This document shows positions 53,297 to 62,648 of a stretch of DNA of 64,000 nucleotides, piece by piece (within the stretch, counting starts at the first letter, position 1; each line of letters begins with the position of its first letter). The notes beneath the pieces were generated by a model, which saw only the letters and a program-made list of their open reading frames with translations, ran no database searches and was not told the origin of the DNA. The stretch is from Desulfuromonadaceae bacterium (GTDB taxonomy: Bacteria > Desulfobacterota > Desulfuromonadia > Geobacterales > Pseudopelobacteraceae): positions 124,001 through 188,000 of the forward strand of contig JAQUIT010000005.1 in NCBI GenBank assembly GCA_028681335.1, written 5' to 3'. Position numbers and translations under genes: made by a program.

Positions 53297-54331
53297 ATGG
53301 TCCATATTCGTATCGTTGTTACGATCTGCCTTATACTCCTGACACTACCTCAGCTGGTTCTCGCATCAAAATCTCACGTTGTACGTAAAAGCGAATCTCT
53401 TCAGTCGATTGCCAGCAAATACCATGTCTCAGTCAATGAAATAAAATCAGTCAACAACCTGACCGCTTCCCGTGTTCGCAAAGGGACACGACTTATAATC
53501 CCGTCACATGCCGAGCCACAACAAAAGAAGGGCACCCTTGCTGCACACAAGGACACCTACAAAGTATCCAGGGGTGACACCCTTCCAAAAATTGCCCGAG
53601 CAACCGGCGTCAAGATGTCCGACATCAGGGCATTGAACGGATTAAAGGGCAACAGAGTCAAGGCGGGGCAGGTTTTGGTTCTTGTTGCTGCCGAGGCGCC
53701 CACAGAACCGACTTCCAGCACCAACAGACTGCAACTGGTCAATAAAGATCTTTTGAATGAGCAGGAACTTACTGATACTCTCGCTGAGCTAACCGATCTC
53801 GCGTCAGACCAACCGGTTGATCTTGCAAAAACATTGGAAGCAAATCAGACAATAAATAACCTCAAAAAAAGCGCTTACAGCTTTCTTGGTGCCCGCTACA
53901 GATTTGGCGGCAGCAGCCGCAGTGCACTTGACTGCTCCAGCTTCACACAGCAGGTTTTTCGCGAACTGAGCGTTAAACTTCCCCGCACCGCCAGAGAACA
54001 GTTTTACGTTGGCAGCGAGGTCATGCGTGGCGACCTGAGAAAGGGTGATCTTGTTTTTTTTCAGACCTACGCCAGCTTCCCTTCACATGTAGGCATCTAT
54101 CTTGGCAACCGCAAGATGATCCACGCATCATCACACGAACACCGCGTTGTTATTTCAACCATGGATACTCCCTATTACCTGTCGCGCTATCTAGGAGCAA
54201 GACGCATGACTGATGCGGCAGCAGACTCCATAAGCTTCAACGAACTGCTACTTGGTGTCGAAGAAGAACAAAACGAGACTGAAACACTTAAAAACGATAC
54301 GCTTGGCGTGTCACTCAATGTCACAGAGTAA
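53297..54331 (+). CDS. Exported LysM-LysM-NlpC/P60 peptidoglycan hydrolase
   Basis: A signal peptide (residues 1-23) is followed by two LysM domains: HVVRKSESLQSIASKYHVSV and TYKVSRGDTLPKIARATGVK. The catalytic domain is NlpC/P60: Cys in SRSALDCSSFTQQVFR, His in SFPSHVGIYLG and His in KMIHASSHEHRV. It should cut stem peptides in the periplasm. The tail (from about 310) is acidic and disordered. A strong terminator lies behind it. Confidence 0.93.
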   Translation: MVHIRIVVTICLILLTLPQLVLASKSHVVRKSESLQSIASKYHVSVNEIKSVNNLTASRVRKGTRLIIPSHAEPQQKKGTLAAHKDTYKVSRGDTLPKIARATGVKMSDIRALNGLKGNRVKAGQVLVLVAAEAPTEPTSSTNRLQLVNKDLLNEQELTDTLAELTDLASDQPVDLAKTLEANQTINNLKKSAYSFLGARYRFGGSSRSALDCSSFTQQVFRELSVKLPRTAREQFYVGSEVMRGDLRKGDLVFFQTYASFPSHVGIYLGNRKMIHASSHEHRVVISTMDTPYYLSRYLGARRMTDAAADSISFNELLLGVEEEQNETETLKNDTLGVSLNVTE

Positions 54332-54358
54332 CAGCTGTCACGTGTTTACACCTACTAC

Positions 54359-54387
54359 ATCCGGGTCACCTGACCCGGATTTTTTTT
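54359..54387 (+). terminator. Rho-independent terminator directly before the next gene
   Basis: ATCCGGGTC, loop ACCT, GACCCGGAT and seven T. The T-run ends only four bases before the start codon of the following radical SAM gene. Confidence 0.95.
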
Positions 54388-54391
54388 CGTC

Positions 54392-55924
54392 ATGAAAATC
54401 CTGCTGGCCTACCAATCGGGTTTACCCCACCGCAATGATCCATACATAAGCCTGGTCCCTACAGGCTTGTGCTATCTGCACGCATGTTTACGAGAAGCGG
54501 GGCATGACTCGACTCTAGCCAATTTTTCTGCCTGGTCAACCGCCAGGGTCAAGCAAGAACTTCTTAGTATACAACCCGATTTTATCGGAATTTCTCAATG
54601 GACCCACAACAGGCACTCTTCACTGGATTTGGCAAGAACATGCCGAAATCTACTCCCTGACAGCACAATAGTTATGGGAGGCGGGCACGCAACCTTCTGC
54701 TATGAAGACCTCTTGAGCGAAGGCTCGCCGGTCGATGCCGTCGTCCTGGGCGAGGGTGAATCAACGCTGCTGGAACTAGTTTCACAGGCGTCAGCGAAGA
54801 ACGCTTTACATACCATTGCCGGGTTGGCATTCCGTCACAACGGCACAATCAAGACAACCGCAGCGCGCATGACACTTGAAGACCTGGACCAACTGCCGCT
54901 GCCGGCACGCCACCTTGACAGGTCGGTTGGCTTTGACCTTGAATTGCAAGCCGAGTTCATTGTATCAACCCGCGGTTGCCCGTCTGCCTGTTTTTTTTGC
55001 AGCTCACCGGATTTTTGGGGGAAAAAGGTCCGATTCAGGTCGCCTCAAGCGATTGTCGATGAAATAAAATATATCCGCCAGAAGTTCGGCCTGATCTACT
55101 TTTCAATTCGTGATGACACTTTTACGGCTGACCGCAGGAGAGTCCTTGAATTCTGTTCTCTACTGCAGAAGCAGGACGTCAATATTCTCTGGAACTGCCA
55201 GTCACGTGTCAACGCAATTGACGATGAACTTGTAACAGCCATGAAACGCGCCGGTTGCGAGTGTATTCAACTCGGCGTTGAATCTGGGTCACCACGGATT
55301 CTCAAGCAGCTTGGCAAAACGATCGCCCCACCCCAGATAGAGAAAGCATGTACACTGGTCAGGGAGATCGGCATTAATCTTTCAATATACCTCATCAGCG
55401 ACGTTCCGGGAGAGACCGAAGAGGATATCCGGCAGACGCTTGAACTTGTGCGCCACATACATCCAGATGATGGTTATGTATCGCCGCTTGCCTATTATCC
55501 CGGCACCAAGCTCTATAATGACGCCGTAACATCCGGCCGAATTACTTCTTCGATTTTTGCAGACTCGGCCAAATCGGCTCTTTACGTCACTTCAAAGTCA
55601 GGGCAGCCATCCGCTACGCTCCTAAAAGAGCTTACAAAGTCGCGACAGAACAACGCAGAGCGCTTTAAAGCCCAGAAAAAAAGGCTTGGCTACTGCTACA
55701 CAACCAACGTCATTGCGGGGGAGTGGTATCGCCAACGAGGGGAGTACGAAAAAGCCGAAGATGAGCTACTGGAGATTACGACCAACCAGCCGGGTAATCC
55801 CTGGGGGTGGTTCCTTCTGGGAGATCTGTATTCCGAAACGGGTAGGATTAAAAAGGCAAAAGAGAGCTATGCCAAGGTCCTGAGCATCATTCCACACCAC
55901 AGCCCATCAAAATCTGCACAATAA
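54392..55924 (+). CDS. B12-binding-type radical SAM protein with a C-terminal TPR
   Basis: The N-terminal B12-binding-type domain begins MKILLAYQSGLPHRNDPYIS and includes TIVMGGGHATFCYEDLL. The radical SAM cluster motif is CPSACFFC after STRG, with FSIRDDTFTADRRR and IQLGVESGSPRILKQLG downstream. The last 60 residues form tetratricopeptide repeats (YEKAEDELLEI... and ...KAKESYAKVLSII). No ribosome site is possible in the four bases after the terminator T-run, so it may be translated from a leaderless or weakly expressed message. The start itself matches the family start. Confidence 0.85.
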   Translation: MKILLAYQSGLPHRNDPYISLVPTGLCYLHACLREAGHDSTLANFSAWSTARVKQELLSIQPDFIGISQWTHNRHSSLDLARTCRNLLPDSTIVMGGGHATFCYEDLLSEGSPVDAVVLGEGESTLLELVSQASAKNALHTIAGLAFRHNGTIKTTAARMTLEDLDQLPLPARHLDRSVGFDLELQAEFIVSTRGCPSACFFCSSPDFWGKKVRFRSPQAIVDEIKYIRQKFGLIYFSIRDDTFTADRRRVLEFCSLLQKQDVNILWNCQSRVNAIDDELVTAMKRAGCECIQLGVESGSPRILKQLGKTIAPPQIEKACTLVREIGINLSIYLISDVPGETEEDIRQTLELVRHIHPDDGYVSPLAYYPGTKLYNDAVTSGRITSSIFADSAKSALYVTSKSGQPSATLLKELTKSRQNNAERFKAQKKRLGYCYTTNVIAGEWYRQRGEYEKAEDELLEITTNQPGNPWGWFLLGDLYSETGRIKKAKESYAKVLSIIPHHSPSKSAQ

Positions 55925-55951
55925 AAAACGGGGTCATTTGCATGACCCCGT
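55923..55951 (-). terminator. Terminator behind the NrfJ-like lipoprotein gene
   Basis: A 10-bp stem ACGGGGTCAT/ATGACCCCGT with loop GCAA on the minus strand, followed by TTTTTT. Confidence 0.9.
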
Positions 55952-55966
55952 CAGCCTTACCATAAA

Positions 55967-56401
55967 CTACTTCACAATCCTGATGCCGGGAATGAAGTAT
56001 ATCGTCTCGAATGTTTTGTTCAGCGTTTTGCTGTGGAAGTTAACCATTGCCGGAGTTTCCGGATACTCGATCTTGTCACCCTTTGCAACCTTCATTTCAG
56101 GTAGCGCCAACCAGGCATTCACACCTTTTTCATCCGCTGCTTCTACATAGGTGTAACCACCGGAATTCATAGTCTGGGTAACCGTTGCTTTTTTGCCAAC
56201 ACCTGCAGGAATTTCCTGCGCTTTCATACCTGCATGTGGGTCTCCACCTGGAGCGACGCTACCTTTTGCCACATCCGGGTGACCGGCCGGCATCTGGCCT
56301 TGCTGCGGAGCTGTCATCGGAGCTTCCGTTTTTGGCTTGTCTTTACACCCTGCAAGGGCGAGAGCGGCAATACTGAGGACTACTAATGCTGTTTTTTTCA
56401 C
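55967..56401 (-). CDS. NrfJ-like lipoprotein
   Basis: Lipoprotein signal with lipobox LAGC (KTALVVLSIAALALAGC), a Pro/Gly/His-rich linker, then a small beta domain. That domain starts GKKATVTQTMNSGGYTYVEA and includes WLALPEMKVAKGDKIEYP, as in NrfJ-type proteins found with nitrite reductase and cytochrome genes. It probably sits in the outer-membrane inner leaflet. GGAGGTAAC precedes the ATG. No cytochrome gene lies nearby. Confidence 0.8.
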   Translation of the reverse strand: MKKTALVVLSIAALALAGCKDKPKTEAPMTAPQQGQMPAGHPDVAKGSVAPGGDPHAGMKAQEIPAGVGKKATVTQTMNSGGYTYVEAADEKGVNAWLALPEMKVAKGDKIEYPETPAMVNFHSKTLNKTFETIYFIPGIRIVK

Positions 56402-56561
56402 CTGTTACCTCCTGTTTTTTGGGCTAACCTGATTTTTTTTATCACACTCCGACTGCTTGTTCCAAGAAAATTATACTATAACGCTAAAGTATAACATCAT
56501 TACTGTTTACACAACTGACAATTACCCAGGCTGCAGGCGCTTTGCCAGCCGGTTTACAGCG

Positions 56562-56759
56562 TTATTTGATATCATCAAGTGACTGATTAAGAGAATCATA
56601 CAGTGCAATCTGCTCTGCTATCGAACGTTTTTTACGAAGACGACAGCCATCACGGCCCAAGCAAACCCTGCAACGCTCATCTGAACACCACTGGCAACAG
56701 CTGCAGTCAGAACAAGGGTGCTTTTTCGGAACCGGCACGGTCTCATCAATAGGCGACAT
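56562..56759 (-). CDS. Small cysteine-rich protein
   Basis: A 65-residue protein with nine cysteines between residues 15 and 39 (HPCSDCSCCQWCSDERCRVC then LGRDGC), followed by a basic segment and a helical tail SIAEQIALYDSLNQSLDD. The pattern suggests two zinc or one iron-sulfur site. Its start overlaps the end of the polysaccharide deacetylase gene by 14 bases, so they are co-translated. No family recognised. Confidence 0.7.
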   Translation of the reverse strand: MSPIDETVPVPKKHPCSDCSCCQWCSDERCRVCLGRDGCRLRKKRSIAEQIALYDSLNQSLDDIK

Positions 56760-57537
56760 TTCGTTTGACGGCGTTGCCCTCAAGCAACTGCACAAAGGCC
56801 TTGCCACTATCGGCATTAACCAGAAGATAGCGTGGCAGCCTTAAAACAGAATCGGAGGCAGTTGCATGCCGCCGTTCAATGGTAAAAGTAGCAACATAGC
56901 CAGCCTCTACAGCCTTGCCAATCAGGTAGTCATCGTATATTCCGAAAGGCCAGGCAAGCATATCCACCTTTGTCCCCAGCTCTTTTTCCAGACGCCCCTG
57001 AGATTTTTTCAGCTGAGTAGTAACCAGCTCATCCAGAGCCGCCCGGCTCAGACTCCTCCGCTCCTTCTTAAAGTTCGGATGCCAGTATGTATGAGATTGA
57101 ACGTCAAAGAGACCGGTCTTTGAAAGCTCACGCAACTGGTCCCACGTCATGGCATATTTGGCGTTCGAAATTGCAGACGGGTAAGTAAAGACGGTAACCG
57201 GGTAGCGATATTTTTTTATGATCGGCAGCATATCACTGTAAACGGACTTGTGCGCATCATCCTCTACTATTACAACTGACTTGGGGCCAGGTGACACGGC
57301 CTTTCCGCGATAATAATCAACAAGCCTGCGTAACGGGATGACTTTGTAGCCATTGTCATGCAGATATTTCATCTGTGCCTCAAAAACCGGGGTCGTAATC
57401 GTCATACCATCGGCAACGGTTGCCCCAAAGCGGTGGTATAACAGAATCGGGACGCGGAATTGTTCAGCTGCTGTCGCCACCAGCGGCGATAGCAGTACAA
57501 TAATGACTAAAAACAGGTGAGCAACAAAACGGCACAT
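56746..57537 (-). CDS. Exported polysaccharide deacetylase
   Basis: Signal peptide (residues 1-24), then a NodB-type CE4 domain: VPILLYHRF, SVVIVEDDAHKSVYSDML, VQSHTYWHPNFKK and MLAWPFGIYD. The first metal motif reads EDD where TFDD is usual, so the catalytic base position is changed in part. It may remove acetyl groups from a cell-surface polymer. Confidence 0.85.
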   Translation of the reverse strand: MCRFVAHLFLVIIVLLSPLVATAAEQFRVPILLYHRFGATVADGMTITTPVFEAQMKYLHDNGYKVIPLRRLVDYYRGKAVSPGPKSVVIVEDDAHKSVYSDMLPIIKKYRYPVTVFTYPSAISNAKYAMTWDQLRELSKTGLFDVQSHTYWHPNFKKERRSLSRAALDELVTTQLKKSQGRLEKELGTKVDMLAWPFGIYDDYLIGKAVEAGYVATFTIERRHATASDSVLRLPRYLLVNADSGKAFVQLLEGNAVKRNVAY

Positions 57538-57556
57538 AAAAATGATCCTTCCTCGG

Positions 57557-58012
57557 TCAGCCCCTTACGATAAAAACCGAACAGGGTGCATTACTGGCAA
57601 CGGCATGGGAGATACTCCCCCTGATACGGCGCTGAATAAACCCCTTGCCGGAACTTCCTATTACGATGACATCGATTTCTTCTCTCTTGGCCAGATTGAT
57701 AATCTTATCAGCCGGGTCACCATATTCAACAATCATTTCCAACGGGATATCATGCTCTGCAGCGCATTTCTCTACGACGTAAAAAATTCGTTCCCGCAGC
57801 TCGTCCCATTTTTTTGTTTCAGTCATCGGAGCCGTAGGAACAAAGTCTGTGTACGTCGCATTCGGCGCATTCGGCAGCACAAGCAAAGCATATATTCGAC
57901 TCTTGAACTGGCTCTGGTTGCCGGCGGCAAGCCGAACGGCCTCTTCGGCAGCTTTATCTGACTGTGGAGAACCGTCGATCGCTACAAGAATTTTTTTGCG
58001 CAGGTTCAGCAT
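57557..58012 (-). CDS. Universal stress protein (UspA family)
   Basis: The 151-residue protein has ILVAIDGSPQSDKAAEEAVR at the start and the ATP-binding GSSGKGFIQRRIRGSISHAV then VASNAPCSVFIVR at the end (GxxGx9GS type). It should bind ATP. It lies 19 bases before the deacetylase gene in the same direction. Confidence 0.93.
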   Translation of the reverse strand: MLNLRKKILVAIDGSPQSDKAAEEAVRLAAGNQSQFKSRIYALLVLPNAPNATYTDFVPTAPMTETKKWDELRERIFYVVEKCAAEHDIPLEMIVEYGDPADKIINLAKREEIDVIVIGSSGKGFIQRRIRGSISHAVASNAPCSVFIVRG

Positions 58013-58243
58013 AACATCCTCGTAAGTGTTTTATAACCAGACTATCAAGCGGGTATAACTACCGGTCTCTGACAATTAAATATAAAGCAATTTTTCACAC
58101 TTGACAATTGTAAAACAATATTCTAGTATTTTGGCGAAATATCGTAAAAGTTGCATATTTGGCTTATTTTTTAATTAACGATTAGATTTTGATATGTTGC
58201 GTCTCACTTTCTATTACTTCAATCCATCAAAAGGACCCGTCTC

Positions 58244-59026
58244 ATGGCAAAAAAAGAAAAATCTGAATATCTTATACAGGCGGTATCCCACGCCCTTGAC
58301 CTTTTGGAACAGTTTCATGGTGAAGTTGACGAACTGGGTGTTACTGAGCTGAGTAAACGCTTGAAACTGCACAAAAACAACGTCTTCAGGCTTCTTGCAA
58401 CCCTTGAGTCACGCAGTTACATCGAACAGAACAAAGTGACCGAAAACTATCGTCTCGGCCTTAAAACACTCGAGCTTGGCCAGACGTTCATCAAGCAGAT
58501 GGGCCTGTTACGGCAGTCAAAACCGGTACTTGAAGCTTTAGTGGCGGACTGCAACGAAACTACTTATGTTTCGATCCTAAAAGACTTCAACATAGTCTAC
58601 CTTGATGTTGTTGAAACAGCTATGACCGTCAGGGTTGTCCCACGTGTAGGTTCGAGGCTGCCGGCTTACTGTACGGCAGCAGGCAAGGTACAGATTGCCT
58701 ACATGAGTGATGAAGAGCTTGAGACGTATCTCCCCTCAAAAGAGCTGAAAAGTTACACACCAAACACAATTACCGACCGCGACACGCTCAAAAAACAGCT
58801 GAAACAGATCGTTGAGCAAGGGTATGCATTTGATGACGAGGAACTTGACACCGGAGTTAAATGTGTCAGCGCTCCGATTCGTGACTACACCCGGCGCATT
58901 ATCGGTGCTGTCAGCATTTCCGGGCCATCAATGCGCTTCTCTGATGAACGCATTAAAAACGAGCTGATTCCGCTGGTACTAAAAGCGGGAGAAGAGATTT
59001 CTGCCAAACTCGGTTTCCAGAAATAA
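58244..59026 (+). CDS. IclR-family transcriptional regulator
   Basis: N-terminal winged helix (AVSHALDLLEQFHGEVDELG, LSKRLKLHKNNVFRLLATLE) and C-terminal IclR effector domain (RVGSRLPAYCTAAGKVQIAY, GVKCVSAPIRDYTRRIIGAV). Length 260. No catabolic gene is adjacent, so the regulon cannot be guessed. An AT-rich 230-bp upstream region probably holds its promoter. Confidence 0.93.
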   Translation: MAKKEKSEYLIQAVSHALDLLEQFHGEVDELGVTELSKRLKLHKNNVFRLLATLESRSYIEQNKVTENYRLGLKTLELGQTFIKQMGLLRQSKPVLEALVADCNETTYVSILKDFNIVYLDVVETAMTVRVVPRVGSRLPAYCTAAGKVQIAYMSDEELETYLPSKELKSYTPNTITDRDTLKKQLKQIVEQGYAFDDEELDTGVKCVSAPIRDYTRRIIGAVSISGPSMRFSDERIKNELIPLVLKAGEEISAKLGFQK

Positions 59027-59047
59027 CAGGCTTATAACAGACACCCA

Positions 59048-59075
59048 AAGGGCGGCTTTCAGGCCGCCTTTTTTT
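59048..59075 (+). terminator. Terminator behind the IclR gene
   Basis: GGCGGC, loop TTTCAG, GCCGCC and seven T. Confidence 0.93.
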
Positions 59076-59141
59076 ATGCAGACAACGTGACATTAATTGT
59101 CACGTCCGGCACTGCAGCAACTTCCCATAAAGGATCCAATC

Positions 59142-59333
59142 ATGTTGACCTACAAGGTAGTTGAAATCGGCACTGTTACTGAGGAGATGATAGAAGAGAC
59201 ACTTAATAACTGGAGTTCCAAAGGATGGTGCTTTGACGGACTGCAGTTCGCAATGCGCGAGTCGAGCAAGCGTCCGGCAATGGCCTTTGCACTTTTCACA
59301 AAGGAAACATCCCCAGAGGGTGAAAAACCATGA
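59142..59333 (+). CDS. DUF4177-family protein
   Basis: A 63-residue protein, MLTYKVVEIGTVTEEMIEET at the start and WSSKGWCFDGLQFA in the middle, the pattern of DUF4177. AAAGGA stands before the ATG at 59142. It overlaps polA by four bases (ATGA), so translation is coupled. Function unknown. Confidence 0.8.
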   Translation: MLTYKVVEIGTVTEEMIEETLNNWSSKGWCFDGLQFAMRESSKRPAMAFALFTKETSPEGEKP

Positions 59334-62086
59334 GCCCAAAAGAAACCCTCTATCTTGTTGACGGCTCTTCCTACATCTACCGCGCCTACTATGCTATCAG
59401 ACACCTGTCGTCCCCCACCGGTTTTCCAACCAATGCTATATATGGCTTTATCCAGATGCTGCTCAAGCTGCTCAAAGACTACAATCCACAGCATGTGGCG
59501 GTAGTCTTTGATGCTGGACGTACGACATTCCGCACGGAAATGTATCCGGATTACAAAGCTAACCGCGCGGCAATGCCGGATGACCTGCGTATGCAGATGG
59601 AGCCGATTCGAGAAGTGGTGAGGGCCTTCAACATACCTTCGCTCGAACTGCAGGGGTACGAGGCCGATGATATTATCGGCGCACTGGCCGGGCGCTTCGC
59701 TGCGCAGGGCGGAAAAGTGGTAGTCGTCACCGGCGACAAGGATCTGATGCAGATTGTGACCGACCATGTTACCCTGCTGGATACCATGAAGGGCAAGGAA
59801 TCCGGCGTTGCCGAAGTGATTGAACGTTTTGGCGTCGGACCGGAACTGGTCACCGACATACTGGGATTAGCGGGGGATTCTTCGGATAACATTCCCGGTG
59901 TGCCGGGGATTGGCGAAAAGACCGCCACCAAACTTATACTTGAGTTCGGTTCACTTGACCACCTACTGGAGAGAGCCGATGAGGTCAAAGGAAAAAACGG
60001 TGAAAAGCTGCGTGAATTTCGTGAGCAGGCATTACTGTCACGGCGTTTGGCAACAATCGAATGCAACGTCCCGCTGGAGGTTCCGCTCGAAACACTGACG
60101 ACTCAGGAACCTGATCAAGAAGCTTTGAATACGATCTTCAAAAAGTTCGGTTTCACCTCGCTGATCAAGGAACTAACCGCTAAGGCCACGCTCTCTGCCG
60201 CTAACTATCATACTGTCTCGACAGCATCACAACTTGATTCTCTTACCGCCGCTCTCGTGCAGGCCGGCGAATTTGCATTCGACCTGGAGACCACCAGTCT
60301 CGACCCGAGACTGGCAAATATTGTCGGTGTTTCCTTTGCTTACCGTGACCATGAGGCGTTTTATGTACCAATTGGACACGTAACGTCCACCCCCGCTGCC
60401 CTTTCCTCAAAGCATGACGGCACACTCTTTTCAGAACCAATGTTGGCCGACACAATCTCAAGTGAAGAACTGGCCCCCGGACAACTGCCGCGCAGCAAGG
60501 TTCTCGACAGCCTACAACCACTACTGGAAAACCCGAAATTGCGCAAAGTGGGACAGAACATCAAGTACGACATGCAGGTGTTGGCAAATAGCAACATCAA
60601 CCTGTCCGGTATCTGGTTTGACACAATGTTGGCCTCATACCTGCTCAACCCGTCACGACAGGGGCACGGCCTGGACGCTCTGGCACAGGAGCATCTTAAC
60701 CACCGCATGATAAGCTATAAAGATGTGACCGGCAACGGCAGGGATCAGAAGAATTTCTCCGAGGTTGATCTGGCGACAGCGGCACAGTATGCCGCAGAAG
60801 ACGCGGATGCCACCTGGCTGCTCCGCCGTAAATTCGAGCCACTGCTTGCAGCAGATAGCGCCGACACACTGTTTCACACCGTAGAGATGCCACTGGTCAC
60901 GATTCTGGCCGGAATGGAGAACCATGGGGTTCTTCTCGACTGCACGCTTTTGAACACGTTATCTGCGGATTTTGCCGGTCGAATGGGCATAGTGGAGGAA
61001 CAGGTTTTTTCCCTCGCAGGCGAACGATTCAACCTCAACTCTCCCAAACAGCTGGGTGAGATTTTATTTGACCGCATGGGTCTCAAAACCGGTAAAAAGA
61101 CGAAAGGAAAGACCGGATGGTCAACCGACAACGAGGTATTAACCCTTCTGGCCGAAGAGCATGAAATTGCCCGCTTGATACTAGATTATCGCACTGTTGC
61201 CAAACTGAAATCAACCTACACTGATGCCCTGCCACGCCTCGTCAATTCACGCACCGGGCGGGTCCACACGTCATACAACCAGACCGTGACCAGCACCGGC
61301 AGACTGTCTTCATCAGACCCCAACCTGCAGAACATTCCCATCCGCAGCGAAGAGGGGCGCCGGATACGTCATGCGTTTATAGCCCCGCCAGGACACGTTA
61401 TCCTCTCGGCTGATTACTCACAGATTGAGCTGCGTGTTCTGGCCCACCTTTCAGGCGACAAGGTTTTTTGTCACGCCTTTGCAAATGATGAAGACATCCA
61501 TACCCGTACTGCTGCAGAGGTCTTTGGTCTTTTTCCGGAGATGGTCACCCCCGAGATGCGTCGTCAGGCCAAGACAATCAACTTCGGCATCATCTACGGC
61601 CAGGGTGCCTTTTCTCTTGCAAAACAACTCGGCATACCACGCAAAACAGCTGAAGAATTTATCAACACCTATAAAGAACGACACTACGGCGCTATTGCAT
61701 TTCTGGACTCCTGTATCAAAGAAGCAGAAGAGAACGGCTTCGTAAAGACAATTCTCGGGCGGAGGCTGCCGATTCCGGACATCCGTAGCAATAACGGTAA
61801 CGTGCTGGCCTTTGCCCGCCGTAACGCCATAAATTATCCGATTCAGGGCTCGGCGGCAGATATCATTAAATGTGCCATGATCCGTATAGATTCACGCATC
61901 CGCTCGGAGGAGTTAAAAAGCCGTATGGTTATGCAGGTGCATGACGAACTGGTCTTGGAGGTCCCGGAAAATGAATTACTGAGGGTGGAACAGTTGGTTG
62001 AAGAGGAGATGGGGCGCGCGGTAGAGTCAAGAGTCCCTCTCAAGGTAGATATAAACTATGGGGCCAACTGGAGCGAGGCTCACTAG
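59330..62086 (+). CDS. polA: DNA polymerase I
   Basis: All three domains are present in 918 residues. The 5' nuclease covers about 1-290 (LYLVDGSSYIYRAYYAI, VVVTGDKDLMQIV). The 3'-5' exonuclease covers about 305-510 with its first acidic pair intact (FDLETTSLDPRLANIVG). The polymerase follows from about 540 (SADYSQIELRVLAHLSGD, RRQAKTINFGIIYGQGAFSL, QVHDELVLEVPE). It should serve in Okazaki-fragment processing and repair. Confidence 0.98.
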   Translation: MSPKETLYLVDGSSYIYRAYYAIRHLSSPTGFPTNAIYGFIQMLLKLLKDYNPQHVAVVFDAGRTTFRTEMYPDYKANRAAMPDDLRMQMEPIREVVRAFNIPSLELQGYEADDIIGALAGRFAAQGGKVVVVTGDKDLMQIVTDHVTLLDTMKGKESGVAEVIERFGVGPELVTDILGLAGDSSDNIPGVPGIGEKTATKLILEFGSLDHLLERADEVKGKNGEKLREFREQALLSRRLATIECNVPLEVPLETLTTQEPDQEALNTIFKKFGFTSLIKELTAKATLSAANYHTVSTASQLDSLTAALVQAGEFAFDLETTSLDPRLANIVGVSFAYRDHEAFYVPIGHVTSTPAALSSKHDGTLFSEPMLADTISSEELAPGQLPRSKVLDSLQPLLENPKLRKVGQNIKYDMQVLANSNINLSGIWFDTMLASYLLNPSRQGHGLDALAQEHLNHRMISYKDVTGNGRDQKNFSEVDLATAAQYAAEDADATWLLRRKFEPLLAADSADTLFHTVEMPLVTILAGMENHGVLLDCTLLNTLSADFAGRMGIVEEQVFSLAGERFNLNSPKQLGEILFDRMGLKTGKKTKGKTGWSTDNEVLTLLAEEHEIARLILDYRTVAKLKSTYTDALPRLVNSRTGRVHTSYNQTVTSTGRLSSSDPNLQNIPIRSEEGRRIRHAFIAPPGHVILSADYSQIELRVLAHLSGDKVFCHAFANDEDIHTRTAAEVFGLFPEMVTPEMRRQAKTINFGIIYGQGAFSLAKQLGIPRKTAEEFINTYKERHYGAIAFLDSCIKEAEENGFVKTILGRRLPIPDIRSNNGNVLAFARRNAINYPIQGSAADIIKCAMIRIDSRIRSEELKSRMVMQVHDELVLEVPENELLRVEQLVEEEMGRAVESRVPLKVDINYGANWSEAH

Positions 62087-62102
62087 TTGGGTAATCAGCA
62101 CT

Positions 62103-62450
62103 TCAGCTGCTGGAACCGCGTCTTCTGCGGCGGTCTTTCTGTTTACGCAGTTTTTCAACACGCTTCATCTCGGGAGTTATAACTCCGGAGGCGGCTTCGA
62201 TGCGTTCAATTAACTCGCGGCGTGCCAGAAAACGGTTTACCGACTGGCTCCTCTCACGCATACAGGTGACCTGTATACCCGTTGGCACATGCTTGATCTG
62301 GACACAACTTGAGGTCTTGTTAACATGCTGCCCACCATTACCAGATGAGCGGACAAAGCTTTCCACAAGGTCTTCTTCACGCATCCCCAACTCGGCCATT
62401 TTTAACTGTAGCCAGCGGTTCTTTTCTTCACTTACTGCGAATACCGCCAT
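62103..62450 (-). CDS. Peptide chain release factor-like (GGQ) protein
   Basis: A 115-residue protein with the RF-1 domain only: SSGNGGQHVNKTSSCVQI contains the peptidyl-tRNA hydrolysis GGQ. The C-terminal tail is very basic (VEKLRKQKDRRRRRG). It lacks codon-recognition domains, as do ArfB-type rescue factors that act on stalled ribosomes. It belongs to the shorter "RF family" group rather than ArfB itself, so the rescue role is likely but not certain. Confidence 0.85.
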   Translation of the reverse strand: MAVFAVSEEKNRWLQLKMAELGMREEDLVESFVRSSGNGGQHVNKTSSCVQIKHVPTGIQVTCMRERSQSVNRFLARRELIERIEAASGVITPEMKRVEKLRKQKDRRRRRGSSS

Positions 62451-62648
62451 ACGGTTACAATCCTCGGATGCTCATTTAGCGATATCCGGTTACAGCTTCC
62501 GAATAACCGCTTACGTACTGATTGTACCTATACCACTTCATATTTGATTTCAAGGTATTATTCCTGAGCTAGAGCGGATGTTGCCTGATGCGTTGCGGTA
62601 TGTTATAAGCGCAGCATTAGCATTTAACTAAAACTTCAAAGGGGTCTC

